Shown: in pieces, positions 49,749-63,847 of the stretch
Numbering within the stretch: the stretch's first letter is position 1
How the letters are laid out: every line of letters begins with the position of its first letter
NCBI GenBank assembly: GCA_003342815.1
Contig: PTEX01000235.1
Coordinates: 1,123,886 to 1,187,885, forward strand
DNA from: Eudromia elegans
Lineage: Eukaryota > Chordata > Aves > Tinamiformes > Tinamidae
Length of the DNA: 64,000 nucleotides
Direction: 5' to 3'
The notes under the pieces: model-generated
What the model saw: the letters and a program-made list of their open reading frames with translations, nothing else
Database searches by the model: none
Told to the model about the DNA's origin: nothing
Position numbers and translations under genes: made by a program

Positions 49749-52539
49749 AAATGTTCATCGTGCTAAGGGTTATTTTTCCAAATTCTTAAAGAAGGGTCCT
49801 GGGTTTTTTGAGAAGGGTGACATGGGATGGGTGAAAACAGGAAGTCTAAAGTATGATTTGGTGCTCACCTCTTCAAACTACAGCATAGAATTTCTAGATT
49901 ACAAAATGTGACACTACGTGACTTTTAATTGAACTCTTCAGATGCAGAATGGTTTCAAGGGCTGGGGATCCTTGGGAATGATTCTAAATATGCTGATCTG
50001 TATACTTGGCATTTAACATAGTAATATGTATTCCTCCAAGGATATGAAAGGAAATCTAGCTCTTAGATTAAGATGCATTTTACATGATGCAAAGTACAGC
50101 AGAAGATTCTGGTTTAGGGATGTTCAAAAATAGTCTATCAAATTGAAACTCACTGCAAAAGGCTATTTGCTTTAATAGTTTTTCAAAACATGGTACTCAT
50201 AAAAATATTCCCATAATGAACTGTTCATCTTGTGAGAACATAGACTTTGTTAGCACCTAACCAAATGGAAATTCTCTGAATATTTATGAGTAGAAATACA
50301 TAAAAATAGCACGTTAACCAGAGACATGTGAAATTAAAAAAAATGATGGTATTGATGTTGAGAAAAGGAGGGTAGAAAATAACTCTTAAGTTTCTGGTGA
50401 AATGGCTCATACATCCTAGATTCAGATCACCTGAGAAGAAAAAAAAATGCTGTATGCATCTGTCTGAGTAGGTATCATTTATACCTCCTGGTCTGATCAA
50501 TGGCTAGACTAATTGGTCCTAGGGTTATAACAGTCAGTCTAAAATCTTAATCACAATAAAACTGTTGAATAGTGATAATAAACTTTATAGCCTAGTTCAT
50601 ATTGATGCCAAAGCCACATCTGTTTTTTCTACCAACTTCTTTTCTTGATCTGAGAAGTAATATTTCTTTTTATATTCACAATCTTTATATAAAGATTCCT
50701 AATCCTGCCAACTCACTTGCCAACCTTTATCATCAACCTATCATTATTTTCACTTCTATTACATTTTCCTCTGGCATTGTGACTTGTGGCCTATTAGAGT
50801 TACTACTTTCACACCTGAGAAAGCAAATAAAGAGCAAAGAAAAATACTTTTGACTGTTGTTTTTGGAAATATTACTAATTCTTGTTTCATTACAGTTCTA
50901 GTTCCTGTAAAATGAAAAAATAATTAGAGGAAAACCTCAACTTTCAAAAAAAAAAAAAAATCCAAAACCACATTTAATACATATTTTCAGAGAAAGAACA
51001 TAAATATTCAAACTTCAAGGAACAAACAGAAGAACACAAAATGTGTTCCCTTCAGATAATCTCAGTTCTATATTCATTCTTTAGTAGATATCCAATGAAT
51101 ACGTCTTCATCATAAGTCACTAATTCTTCATTAAAATCTTCACTGTTTGGGGCAGGAAAGCAAACCAATGTTTAATGAATGTTGAAACTAATACAGCTTT
51201 CTTGTCAATATACAAACTGTCAAATTGCTGCTTTATAGGATACTGTTGGAAATTTTTATGTCATTCGTATGTCACTAACCTATGTGCTATCATTTAGACA
51301 AGTAGATAAATAGAGAGGCCTTAAAGAGGCGTTTTAAGTTGCATTTATAGTTACTGGAAAGAAATATACTCCTTCAAAGAGTGAGTAATTTGACTAGAGA
51401 TACATGAGTTGAATTGCCCTCTGGCGTTCAAGCTCTTTGTTCAATATAAAGACAGTGAATAGAAATTTCTGTTCATCTAACAGTGTCAGGTGAGAAGGGC
51501 CAGTCCCTTTTACCTGAGAGGCAGAATCTAAGCTTTATAGAACAGACTAAATATGAACTCATATAAAATTCCCAGTTAGGCCAGGACTGCTGGAGGTTAG
51601 ATGTAAGTGAAATGTACTGAACCTAACCACTTTAATTATCCTCACTCTTACTTTCAGTTGCCTTTATTGTTAATTGAATGTAATATTAATTGAAATCTGA
51701 CTTTGTTAAAATTGTTAATTCTGTTAAAATTGGACAAAACTTTGGGGAAAGATACACTGTCTGACAAATTAAAATTATAAGGCTTTTTTTGCCTTAGGTA
51801 TGCCACACACACACATGATCACACATACGTTTTAAGCTTATTAGGCTTAGGAAAGCAACTATAGTCCAAAGGGTTTGGGAGTCTGAAATTTCTTTCCTTT
51901 ACACTAGTTTGTCACAATCTCTTTCACAAGATGTTTTCTTCTGGTAGTGCTATACAGTCTTCAGTTCCCTGACATTGCAGAGAATGTGCAGTTTATGACA
52001 GTGCATAGTATATGATATTCATGGAATGACAGGAATATCTTAACATCTCTTAACATGCTCTTTTCACAAGCCTAAGCCAAAATTAATTTATTCTAGGCGT
52101 GCAAATTGCATAAGCTTAAACAGATTGGGAACTTTATTGGCATTCACTGTGATTAACGACACAACAAAGACAAATCAAAGCAGGAGCCTCGTCATATCTT
52201 TGCATGTTAAACACACTGTTTGGGATCCACTTTGCTGATGTATTTTTTATTACTATTGATTTTGATACATGAATAAAAAGGACTGAAAGATTCCACTTTC
52301 TTGATAGAGAATATGGAAGCTGATATATTATTGACATGATTTTGCTAAATATGCAAACTCCTGTAAATGTATGAACAGGGGAAGCATCTATGAAATATAT
52401 TATATACTCTGTCCATCTTACTTATCAGTGTAATGGCCACAGCTGGAAACTCAAATTCAAGAGATTGCCCTTAAAGAAAGATGTTTTCCACCTGGATTCT
52501 TAAGTAGTGTAACAGAAATAATCAGTGAGAAACATGAAA
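49749..52539. other. AT-rich non-coding DNA, no gene recognised
   Basis: No supportable gene. It contains A-rich runs (about 50945-50960) and a short CACACA run near 51806-51818. Open frames at 50225-50500 (minus) and 50602-50853 (plus) are hydrophobic or low-complexity and have no recognised domain. Confidence 0.58.
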
Positions 52540-52936
52540 ATATTGAAGTTACTTAGTCTAACAAGAAAAAGCTGAGGTAAGATACGACAGTCTTCTAATG
52601 TATAAAGTAGAGTTGCAAGAGGAAGGGAATAAAATCCTTCTGTTTTTTTTTTTCTCATTGAGGATGGAATAAAAAATAATGGACTGATAATAGTAAGTGA
52701 ATAAATGAATTCATCAAAGACTGTGAGAGGCATTAAAAAAATCTTGAAAACTTTAAAGACTGATCCGCAATAGGAGAGATTGTCTAGGAGGTTATGTAAT
52801 CTCCATCACTAAGGAATTTTTAGAAAAGCCTAGGTACATGTTTGTCCAAGAACAGTTAGTGATAGTGGGTTCTGCCTTGGATCTCCATGCTGGACTAGAT
52901 GACCTTTCAAGAATTGTTTCTATGACACTATATAAA
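52540..52936 (+). mobile_element. Ancient, highly diverged CR1 3' fragment
   Basis: The clearest part is TGCTGGACTAGATGACCTTT followed by CAAGAATTGTTTCTATGAC near 52890-52925, the CR1 3' UTR pattern (TTGGACTAGATGACC ... ATTCTATGA). Upstream, GTCTAGGAGGTTATGTAATCTCCATCAC followed by AAGGAATTTTTAGAAAAGCC (52782-52830) matches the ORF2 C-terminus region seen at 15410-15450 (AGAGGTGGTGGAATCTCCTT). Similarity further upstream, to about 52540, is weak. It is on the plus strand, has many indels and lacks intact octamers, and is much older than the two main CR1 copies. Confidence 0.76.
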
Positions 52937-54339
52937 CAGCATAAACTCCTCTGTTGTGTGCTTCCATATCTACTGTCAAAAAGTCAAACATTATCATCTG
53001 ATCCAGAGTTGAAATAGAGATAGTGAGAAATTTACTAAAAATGCTTAACTTTGACTTGAGCATATTTTGAGACATTGACATTATTAGGATAGTACTAAGA
53101 GGCAAATAAGCAGATATGTGCAGAGAGTACAGTTGTATAAGTTTCTTTTTTTTTCTGAAAAAAAAGCTAAATAAATAAAATTAAAATTTCTCATAGAGTT
53201 TAAGTATTGTCACTACTTGGTTGTAAATGAGAGAAAGTTTTGAGGAATAGTTATTTTCATTTGCATTTCTAAATTCTTCCTTTAATTGATGAAGTATTGA
53301 TATAGAGTGCAGGTTGTGACAGCTTCTCATTGAATGCTAATCTGCCTCTCTGACTTTTACAAACTTTACAAGATTATTTCTATGGCAAAGGATTATTTGG
53401 TGAAATTGGAAGATCGGGTTTTGATCAATGCTTCTTATAAAATTTTGTACTTCTGCAGCACAGTATATTTTTGCCATGCTATTTAAGTATCAAAGGTATG
53501 CAACTTTGCCAAGAGATGCTAATATTAATTTTCTTACAGCAGTGAAAATCACTGGTTTGGTGCAAATTATGACAGTGGAGATACGAGAAGTGGAGTTAAG
53601 TAAGATTCACAATTTAGCTTGCACTAAATTAATCATCCTCAAACACTCTGAAGACAGCAAATATTATTCATATGCTAAGTGCTACTATTGGGGAAAGGAT
53701 AAAAGAAAATATATACTCAAGATGGTAAGCCAATATTTAATCTTGATGGAGAATTGACTTAGTTTAATGGACAGATTTCTCAACAAGACATAAAATATAA
53801 TAAAAAATGAAGGATTCAGGTGCTTTAAAAGTATTCTAGCTAATGAAACAAAAAGATTTTTTTATTTATTTGAAGCTATGTCACTGGAGAATATATTCCA
53901 CTGAAAATATGCAGAATTTGACACCGTAGACCGGTTTACCAAAAAGATATAGTTCTTGAAACACGGAATTGTTGAGCAGTTATGTCAGGTGGTCAGAAGA
54001 GAGTAATGCGCCAGACATTAAAAGAGTTAAAGAGAGGAGTTTAACCAGTTTGGTGATTTAGATATTGCTGAGATATTGCTGATATTGCTGAGCTCTGATG
54101 CTACATAAGAATTGCTGCTCTAGAACTTTCTTCTAGCAGTAGATATGTCGATTCTTACAAAATACAGTATAAAAATATAGCTGTATTCCAAAAACTATTT
54201 TCTTGTATTTGGCACTGTTGGAAACCATATCTTTTTAACTGTATTACTTTCATTCAGATACTGCTTTTACTGGTGATTGAGAGGGAATAATCCTAGATCT
54301 GGTATTCGCACCCCTATGCTAAAGCCAAGCCTTATACAA

Positions 54340-54440
54340 GCTTTTGTTTGTTTGATTGTTTTTTAATTCTTAGACTTTTTGTCCAATATATTTTGGGGGG
54401 AGTTGTTTTCTTGTTTGTTTTGTTTGTTTGCTTGTTTTTT
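54340..54440. repeat. (TTTG)n-like T-rich low-complexity tract
   Basis: Interrupted TTTG, TTTGC and poly-T blocks. The open frame through it is Phe/Leu/Val-rich and is an artefact of base composition. Confidence 0.78.
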
Positions 54441-56578
54441 TCATTACAAAAATACTCTCATTTTTCTTCCCTCTGGTCCAGCAAGTGGTTGCGTAAAATG
54501 CAGAATCCATTATCAAATAGACCTCTGCTCCAGAAGCTATTGACTACAGAGTTCAAAATTGCCTGGGAGATGTATTTCAATTCTTTTAAGTTCTTGTATG
54601 TCAGCTGCAGGTTAGCTGTCAGTAATGAACCTTTGAAATATTAGATTCTCCTCTTCATCTAAGTGAATTAAGGAGACTTCATAAGTAAAATAAGAAATAG
54701 TAATACCAACATATGTGCCTGGAGGATAAGTAAGTTTCCTACTCTTCCTGTCTCCACCTTCCTTTTTCAGTTTCTCAGATTATTTATTTTCTTTCATTCT
54801 GACAAATAAATAGACATGTCTCAATAACCTATTAAAATATATTTTCTTCTTCAGTCTCTAACAGAATCTTTCATTTCCTATAAATCTTTCCCATCGGAAG
54901 CACTAACATCATATTGCCATGAAATAGCATAGCTGTAATATGTGTAAGCCACTCTTACCATATAACATAAAATTTAATAGCATAAAGCTTGTAGTTCAGT
55001 GATCACAATTCTTTTTCCAAATAGACATTTTAGAATAGCTGAGAAAACTAGATGAGAGAATAAGTATGAATGTTTAATTTTTTTTTTTCACAAACACAAT
55101 CAGTAAATGGATTATATACATTGAATTATATACAAAAATTTAGAGGAAAGAGATATATAAAATTAGAAATAATTTTAGATGTTTACAAAACAGGCTGTCT
55201 TTTGGCTGATGGGAATTCAATAGAAACAGTAAATGCTTTGCTCATATGAATGTATCAAAATTCAGATATAAAACAAGATGTGAGTGCGGGTGCCTTTCCT
55301 CTGTCAGCACCTTGCGTTCTCTGTAAAATGGCATAAAGGGGTGTTCTTACCTCACTAAAGTAAGTACTTTAGTAAGCAATTTAGAATGGGGGAAAAACTA
55401 TTTACCTTCTGTTAACTTTACCTAAGCCTTAGGCCTGTGAAGGTACAGATTATGAGTCTATTAAAAAAATAGAACTTCATAAAGAACTTAATCACAGGCA
55501 CTATTAGCAAACTTATTTAATGTTTTGTGAATAACTCTAATTTTGTTATTACAATATGTCAATATTAGTATAAATGTGTTTTTATCATATTAGGTTTTTC
55601 TACATCAGAAGACATGAAAATACAACGGCGTACTTACATCATTTACAAAGTGAAGTGTGACAATTAGCTGTTCACTTTATCCTACTAAAAAAATAAAAAG
55701 TGTAGGTTGATGTTTCTAAGACCTGATAATAGACCACAGTCTGGTTTATATAAATATATAATTTTGCTGAGTAAGGCAGGGTAATTAACATAATCTGTTA
55801 CTGGTATTTCTCTGCATAGTTACATTTTAGAAACTTCAAGTCAGTATTTGGCAAAATAAGTGATAGGATCTACTAAGCCAAATACACTTTACTTGTGCTG
55901 TATAAAATGCAAATATGGGGCTATCAGAGAGCTTTAAGGTATTCCCTTAAAAATAATGATAAATAAACTAATTGTATAAAACAGTGTAATGTAGGAATCC
56001 AGAACAGTATCTCCAACTGTTTAGACTGGCTTTCCTTACCCAGCCTTCCATACACTGCTCTGACTTGACATGCCATTGGAATGGAAGTTCATTTTCCTGC
56101 TATGCCAAAAGAAATTAGATGGCTTGGTAAGATTTGTCAGCTATTTTTAATAGTAGTGAGATGTTGAAATGTTCGTGATTCCTGGCAATAATGGAGACCT
56201 TTCTTACTAGGGACTGTATTGCTTCTTTAAACTGAAGAATCCAGTAACAGAGAATTTGTTCACCATCATTTTTTTGTTGGTGTTTTTTTTGTATTTAATT
56301 GAAATCAGTTGTGTTTCTCAGCCTTTTCCTCAATGTATATACTTGAATATATTGTTCAATACATAGCTCAGCATCTCCAGTCTGATTAATTGTATGTAAC
56401 CAGAAGAACAGAAGAATGTTTATTGTATGCTAACATGGATTTGAAAAAGATTATTTAGGCTCCATTTATATTCACTGACTGGGAGTCAAAAATGGGCTAG
56501 CTTTTTATGAAGTAGTATTTGACATGGTGAGTTATTACCGTGCAAGTGTTCCTGTTTAATCTTTTAATTTTTTTTCAG

Positions 56579-56633
56579 CTCCACTACTTGCCATTAATAA
56601 GAGTGTGAAGAATGGAGTTACTCCAGCACAGAG
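56579..56633 (+). other. Exon-like segment with acceptor and donor sites (weak candidate)
   Basis: A pyrimidine-rich tract and AG (TTTTAATTTTTTTTCAG) end at 56578, and a strong-looking donor GTGAGG begins at 56634 after CAGAG. The 55 bases between are open in only one of the three frames, which reads PLLAINKSVKNGVTPAQ. The other two frames contain stops. The segment is slightly less AT-rich than its surroundings. This could be a small exon of a host gene or of a non-coding RNA, but such pairs of sites also arise by chance in 60 kb of sequence, and I recognise no protein family. Confidence 0.2.
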
Positions 56634-59600
56634 GTGAGGTCTCTGCTTGAAAGCGTCTCTTTACCCAGGAACACCACATATTCATGACACAAAATCACTT
56701 CTCAGCATTCCCAAGATGTTTGATCTCCTCAGCTCACTACTGTATACTTGCTTTCTGAATATATATATTTTAAAATATTTATTGTAATTTGTTTGGATTA
56801 CTTTAAAGAAAATAGAAGCATCCCAGAGAACATGGTTACTTTTTACATGCCTGTTTGCACCTTTTTTAAAATGTATATTTTTAATTGAATTATGTACAGA
56901 CTTTCCTTGCTCACTCTGTATGTTTATTGCATTTTCAAAGACAAGTCGTTTGAAGCAGCATCAGTCTTTTCACTGGATATCTGTACAGTATGTAGCACAA
57001 TGATAGCTGTATACATAAACCATAACAGAATTAACAAAAGTTATTTAGAGTTTTATCACATAATAAAGCAGGGAAAATGCTCATGATTATTTCCAATGGA
57101 AATTATATGTGCTTACTACCTAGTTCTGCCAAAAAGATACTGAATTTAGTTAGTATTTCACAATAACTGTAGAGTTAACACCACCCACAGATAGCTATAT
57201 ATATTTTATAGCATAGCAAATATAGGTAGCCTGTGCCTGAAAGAGAAGTAAGGTTAAAGGACTGACATAGTTTTTACTGCAAAGCCTTTTTAAAGGAGGT
57301 TTGCATATCAACCTAGGTTTTCTGGGATTCCACTTTCAAGAAAACAGGACAGACTGTGATAAATTTCCTTTTAAACTTTCCTTTTGTATGAATATAATTC
57401 CTACAACTTAAAAAAGAATATGAAGAACAGAAGAGAAAACATTCTTTAAAAAAAGTGCTATATTTCAAATCATTACCCCAAATTCTATGAGAAATAGTGC
57501 AAAAAAAAAAGTATGTGTGTGCTTTCTAGGTCAATATGAAGTCATCCCTCAATAACTGATCACCTGAGAGACAGGGGAAAAAAAAGCAAAAACAACCCTT
57601 TTGAGAGTACCCATGTGTAACTAATAGCCTCACTTCATGTCAATGTACCTGCAGGTAGCTTCTTAAACAGTAATTACTTTTCAATTCCCTTGATAATGCA
57701 CAAGCTAAAGAGAGTCCATTCATTTAGCCATAGCTGCTATTGCTCTGAAAAGCTAACAGGAGTAAAGTTATTCATATAGGTGTGAGTGTCTCCTTGGACT
57801 TTTCATGCATTTTCAGCCAAAATGCAAGAGGATTTTTTTTTTGTGATGGAAAATATTTTTGATGAGTGTTATTGAAGATGCTGGTAATTTTTCCTTTACT
57901 TTTGGAAAATAACTCCATACTGCTCTTGCCATAGGATCATGCAATGGGAAAGCAGAGAATTAAGTCCTAATTTTCATACCTCCTTTCATTGAAATAATCA
58001 CACATGACTAAACAGATCTGATAAAAAATATTTCTGATCCAGAATATGTCTATATGTAAAGCCAGATATTTTACCATAAGTTTTTCAAACATGAATATTC
58101 CCATTTATTGACTGACTTTTTTTCTTCCTATTAAAATTGTCACTGCATTGGTTAGCAGAAGTATTACTAACAGTCCTAAATATTTTAAAAAAAAAAATTT
58201 AGAAAAGATTTGACCTCTACAGTGTGTCCAATGCTTACAAAGAAAATGGTAAAGATGATTTTCCTAAAGAGCGTACAAACTGAAAATCTGATAAGAAATG
58301 GTAGCTACAGACAGACAAAAACACATAGAAAATGGTAACGTAATATTTGTCAGCACTGGAGGTAGTGATAGGCTGAGAGTGGATTAGGATATTTTCAAGT
58401 AAACCAATCCTTATTGAAAATGTAACTTCATTGCAGCTGAAATTTTTGTCACCGAAACAAAATCAGCTGTCCTGGGTACTCAAAGCTGGTGCTTTATATT
58501 CCTTAGATTTGTTTCTTACAGGGCAATCACCCCAAGAGTGGTCACACAAGAGATCCTCAGCCCTGAAACAACCCCCCTCAAAAGCCTCCGAAAACCACAA
58601 GGTAGAGAAGAACAAAAGATTGATTTTACTAAGCATTAGCATGCTGCAATTAGAAGACACTATGAGGTTTCTTATCTGAAATCTCTCATCTGAAGTTTTG
58701 TCTGAATTTCGATTAAAATTACTCTTACATAGTAATTATATTACTCTTATACAGAATAACACTTATCAAGTTTCCTAGCAGAAATCATGGTGAAAGAAGA
58801 GATACATATTGCAACATCAAAATGTATTTTTGGTGAGTGGACTTGAGAAGGAATTTGTAAGAAATCAGGAAAAAATGTATTTGAAAACCTAACCTAGTAA
58901 TTGAAAGAGATTATGGAACCAGAGCTAGCAATAAATCTCTCAACATTTGAATGAAAGTGACAAGTAGGTTGTCATGTCCTGTGAGGTACAGGAAGTCAGG
59001 CTTGATGATGCAATAGTCCGGTTTGCTAATTCCATTTCATTTTAATTTTCATTTCATATAAATTTCTTTTAAGATGACTGAAGATTAATCCTTTGTTTTG
59101 GTCTTATTAAGCTACTGTGTAATGATTTCTGAAAAGGCAAAATATGATCCTTGTTTCAGAGACATTGCAAGCAAAAGTACTGAAAGTGTAATATGATGTT
59201 ATATCTTTTGACCCATATTCCACAGAAGAAGTCACATACACATATATGCACACACATGCTGTTTGCATGCAAGGTTGCGATCTGTTTTAAAGTAGGATTA
59301 AAATGAAATGTTCCATCTCTGTGTTGTAAAGAAATATTCTTCAGAAGGTGGCACCAGAAATGTCAATGAAATTCTGCTAGTCATCTTCCTAACTTGATAT
59401 AACAAGTTATTTATTTCATAAACTCAAGGCCTAAATATCGATGCAAAGTTAATATTCTGAGCTAGATAAATGGAACTGATTTTTTAGATTTTGTAGATTT
59501 TGTGGTTGTGTTGTAGATTTTGTTTACATTCAAGATCTGGGACAGATTCCAATTTTTGAATATCTATTAGGTATGCTAACAATTTGGGGTATTCTTATGT

Positions 59601-60229
59601 GTAGCATACAGTAATTCCAGTGGGGCAATATTGACACAACATATCAGAATTAGTTCTGAATGCTCAAATATGTTTGTCATTGTTTAATCACAGATCTAAA
59701 TTTAATCTTTATTTTTTATTTATTAATTTTTAAAATGTTCAGTATTATTTTTCAGTATTATAATTCACATACTTCCCCAAGCTGTGGTCTGCATTTATTT
59801 TTGATTAAACTTGATTCACTTTAATTCACTTTAATTCTGCTACTGACATGTCCTTCAAAAAAAAAAGTAAAATAAAAAAGTGAAAAAAAAAGGTAGACTG
59901 TAGGTTATTTTCCTTTTAGTCACTGTTCTGTCTATCCACATCCACCTAAAAGGACTTCTTTACTTCTTTCAGATGATGACAAATAGCACCTGGGTCCTGG
60001 TTTAAGACAAGGTTGTTAGTCTACAGTGCTAAAAAGAATTGACTATTAACTAATGGACAAGTGATCCAAAGAATTAAAGAACAATTTAAGTGATAGACAA
60101 ATGCAAGGGCAAAATGAATGATACCTAGAGATAGGTTGAAAAATTTTTTTTTTGTGAGAATGAGTGGGGTGGTGAGAAATGAAAGAAGACAATATTTTCC
60201 ATTTTGAAATGGGGAAAGAAAAGGGAAAC

Positions 60230-60250
60230 TTTTTTTTTTTTTTTTTTTTT
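60230..60250. repeat. Poly-T homopolymer (T21)
   Basis: Twenty-one consecutive T residues. The minus-strand open frame across it has a Lys run and no other notable feature. Confidence 0.9.
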
Positions 60251-63200
60251 AGAATGTGAGAATAAAAGAAATGAGAGTTACTTTGCAATTTGATAAAAAT
60301 TAACTAGATTGTTTTCCTGACCTGCTTTGAAGAAGGGTAAAATTAACCCATAAATGTCAAAAGCATATGAACATGAAACACCAGTGTGAATAAAAATTTT
60401 TAAAATAGATAGCCTTGATCACACTATTTTCTCAGTAATACATGCACTATTTTAGCAGGTGAAACAAGCGGCTCAGTGGGGGCTAGATTCCCGCTGCTTG
60501 TGTTCAACAGGACAGAGTATGGAACAAATAGTGAAGTGTGAAATAAGTAGCTTCTCAGAATGAATGGTGGTGTTGGATGAGGTAAATAAAACACGATGAC
60601 AACACCTGACTAGGCAACTACCGATGCTGAATTAATTTTTAATGACAACTTTATGATGCACTGTTGCATTATCCAAACACTTTGCCACTCACAAGTGTTG
60701 GTCTTTGCATCTGCTGTGCCATATACTGCAGCAGCTGTTTGCAGCTGTGATATTCTAGTAGCTTAAAAGCAGAGCTCTGTTCTCTGTTTTGACATGCTAT
60801 TCCCTCAAGAAAACTTGGAGCTATGCAGTAATGTAAGTACAGTCTCTTTACAAAGACTTTAATTCATGTATAGTCAATCCAGGATTTTTTTTTTATTAGT
60901 AAGGATGTTCATCGGAAGCTGAAACAACATTCTCACAAGCACATTCATAAATTGAAATTGCTCCCCAAACCATTTTTGAAAACTGATGGCACCCTTAGAA
61001 TTGATGCAGGAGGGAAGGAGTTAGCCTGCTGGAGAGAAGGAAGACAAAATTCATGAAGACTATGAAGAAGATCATATTATGATTCTCACCATTTCCACCA
61101 GTTCTGAATACTTCTGGATCACTGCTGACAGGAAAAAGGATTTAAACTTTTAACATCCTGGGCCACTGATCCAGATGTTGATTTCTGCATAAAAAGAAAA
61201 TATATTTGTTTATCATCTCTCTGCTTTTGCTAGACAAGGTTGGTGGAGATGACCCACTCTCAGAGCAATATTTTCCCAGTGCAAAACAATACCATTCTCC
61301 CAGTCTGTGAGGTTGTTTGCTGCATTCTTTAAGCAGCTTCCTGAGCATATACCTAACTCATAAACTACAAACCTGCAGATATTTTACATGGAAAGTCTGG
61401 GACAGGATAATGTATTCCACCCAGAAATTATACTCCTATAATTATTGTTTGTGTAGTTTAGTCTTTCACTCTTGTTTCAGTTCAACGTTACTGTCATTCA
61501 AAAACATCACAGTTTCAGCTATTGAATGAGCAAGGCTATTTGCCTTGTAAATGTCATACATATTGGATATCTCACTGACCTACATGAGGCTTAAATACAA
61601 CTTTCCGAAGATGGCCTACTCCTAGCATCCATTCTTGTTTTTACTGATTTCTCTATACATAGCCATACTAAATCTCCTGAGAAATACTAAGCAGATCTTT
61701 CATAAAGTACAAGCAACTCATTTTGACCAATGAATGTCACTGTGATACAAGGAGACGGAAACGCATAAGCTAAGATTTTTTACAAAAATAATTATCTGAG
61801 TAATGTTAATGACTAAATATATTCCTAAGGTAATGATTCACAGAAAAGCTAAGAAAGAAGTTACATTTTCTGAATAATTATTCACAGAAAATTATTCACT
61901 CAAATCCTTTCATATTAAGGCTCCTATATTTTCCAGGATATGTGACAAATGGTTTAAGATCACTTAAGTCATGCCTGGATGAAACTGTAAAGCCTCCAGC
62001 AACATACAGCTAAAGTGGGAAGAAGTGTAAATACTCACAGCAGCTGCCATATCAAAAAGCAATCACGATTCTCATTGAAACAAGCTGAGCTCTTTAAAGG
62101 AATGTTAATCAGAGCTCTTCAGACAGATCATCTCACTGGAGACACTGAACAGTGGAGTCTTCCACTGTTTACAGGCTCTGAACAGATTATTATAAACGGA
62201 ATTATTTGTAGATGAAATTAAATATACATTATATTAAATAGCAGTATAAAAATGTACTTCATTTTGTATTTCTATCATATTATATAACATAAGGAGTTAC
62301 ACAGTCAGGAGTTTTCCAAGAAGTTAAGGTTAGCCAACCCCATAACAGATATAGCCTCTGTTTTATGCGGTCTTCAGTGACATGTCTCCACCATGAGCTG
62401 TACTAAGCGAGGCATTCTGAAAACAACCAATTACATCTTTTTGTCAGGCTCTTGAGCACCAAGAGTGCAAGACATGTTCATAATCTCGGGAAAATAAGGA
62501 AATCTCTCTTTGTGTTGTGTGGCATAAACCTACTTTTGCTCATCTGAAGAAAATATTTCAGTGGCCCACGAGGCTGTTGGATTGGAGCAAGGCATACTGC
62601 TGACAGACACAGGCAGAACTTATTTAGAAGTAGAAAGAGATATCCTGCTCGAAGGAAAGATTTCTGCTGCAAATAATCACAGTAACAAGTATTCTCTAAC
62701 ATAAATCTGAAGGCTAGGCGGAGTAGCAAGAAGTGAGCAGATTTTAGCAAACTATGGAGGATAAGTGTTTTCCATTAGACTTCAACTACCTATGTTTGAT
62801 ATCACACTCTGTATCCCCTTGTGCTCATTTTCTTAGAGACAGTTCTATGGAAGTTTGTAATCTATTCAGATACTTGTTTTATTATTGAAATAAGTTGGAA
62901 TTTATGTCCATTTACAGTAGTTAAGTATCTAGCTATCTTTATGTAGCTCATGCTAATTTCCAAAGCATAGACCAACCTCCAGATCAAAGCAGAACGTTTT
63001 GTTCTGTGTTTAAGCTTGTTTTGGCAGGGAAAACTGGACGAGATAGTGCAGGCATGACCATAAATAAAATCAGTAGTAACTATTCTGTGAATATTTGCCC
63101 TACTTTCTGTACAATTAAATTTTTTTTTCCTTTGTGTTTTGGATTTATCTGTTCAACAACAGCTTTAGAGTAGTTAAGGAAATCAATATCCTTGTTGACT

Positions 63201-63253
63201 CCATTGCCAAAGGAGAAGAGTAACTTCAAAAGTAGCGGCAGCTTGTGCTTATG

Positions 63254-63278
63254 AATATATATGTATATATATATATAA
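63254..63278. repeat. (TA)n simple repeat
   Basis: TATATATGTATATATATATA-type alternating sequence of about 25 bases. Confidence 0.85.
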
Positions 63279-63824
63279 TGGGCATGAAATATTTGCAAAT
63301 AGGTAAATTTGGTGTCACACACACCTCTTTCTGGTGCCAGTAAAAGAGACAAAAAAAGCAGAGAGAACTAAAACTAGTAAAAGCAAAAGTCCCCTGACTT
63401 AATTGCCAGGCACAGGACACCTCAGAAATGAGCAGGAGGTTCTGTCACAAGCAGTGTTTCTTCTTCAGTTAAAATCACCCTTTGAATTGTTGCAGCCCGT
63501 TTTGGATGCTTCCCCCCATAGATGCCCAAGACAGGCCTCCTTCCCAGTATGCAGGGAATATTATGGCGTGGGAGCCGCGTGGTGATTGGCGGACTGAGGT
63601 GCAGGGCTTGAAGAACATTCAGGAAGCCCTGAGTGAGGAGCTGAGATTTAGGAAGGTTCCAGAACCTCCTCACCCCCTCCTCACCCGAGCACCTGTCACT
63701 GTCCATCTCCCGCCGTCTCCACCCCCTAGCCAATCCCTGCATGGGAAAAGTCCCTCGGTCCAATCCCTTTGTCCCACATCGTCCGGGTTAAGCCAATCAT
63801 TTTGNTAGNTTTGTACAAGTTTAT

Positions 63825-63831
63825 TATATAA
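63825..63831 (+). promoter_or_regulatory. TATA box of the putative LTR
   Basis: TATATAA, located 28 bases after a CCAAT box (63793-63797) and 17 bases before the AATAAA signal. A cap site would be expected about 25-30 bases downstream, around 63853-63860, marking the putative U3/R boundary. Confidence 0.6.
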
Positions 63832-63847
63832 GCGTTGTTCTTCACTT

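Larger units (their letters stand above)
52937..63487. other. AT-rich non-coding DNA, no convincing gene
   Basis: No supportable gene. It includes TTTG-type runs (54340-54440), T11 near 55079, small tandem repeats of GATATTGCTGA (about 54059-54092), A-rich stretches near 59857-59890, T21 at 60230-60250 and a TA/TG run at 63254-63278. The longest open frame, 53428-53757 (109 codons, plus), has no recognised domain. A splice-site-bounded 55-base segment at 56579-56633 is listed separately as a weak exon candidate. Confidence 0.55.

Noticed and set aside
53428..53757. 109-codon open frame on the plus strand, followed by a donor-like ATGGTAAGC
   Set aside because: No recognisable domain, AT-rich codon use like the surroundings, and several internal AG/GT signals of no better quality. 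Chance openings of this size are expected in 64 kb scanned in six frames.
60470..60505. GC-rich partial palindrome (CAAGCGG ... CCGCTGCTTG)
   Set aside because: Pairing is interrupted and short, with no supporting context, so not reported as an element.
63422..63808. Pro/Ser-rich open frames of about 110 codons on both strands near the right end
   Set aside because: They coincide with the GC-rich putative LTR. Both strands are open because of composition, and no retroviral protein motif is visible.
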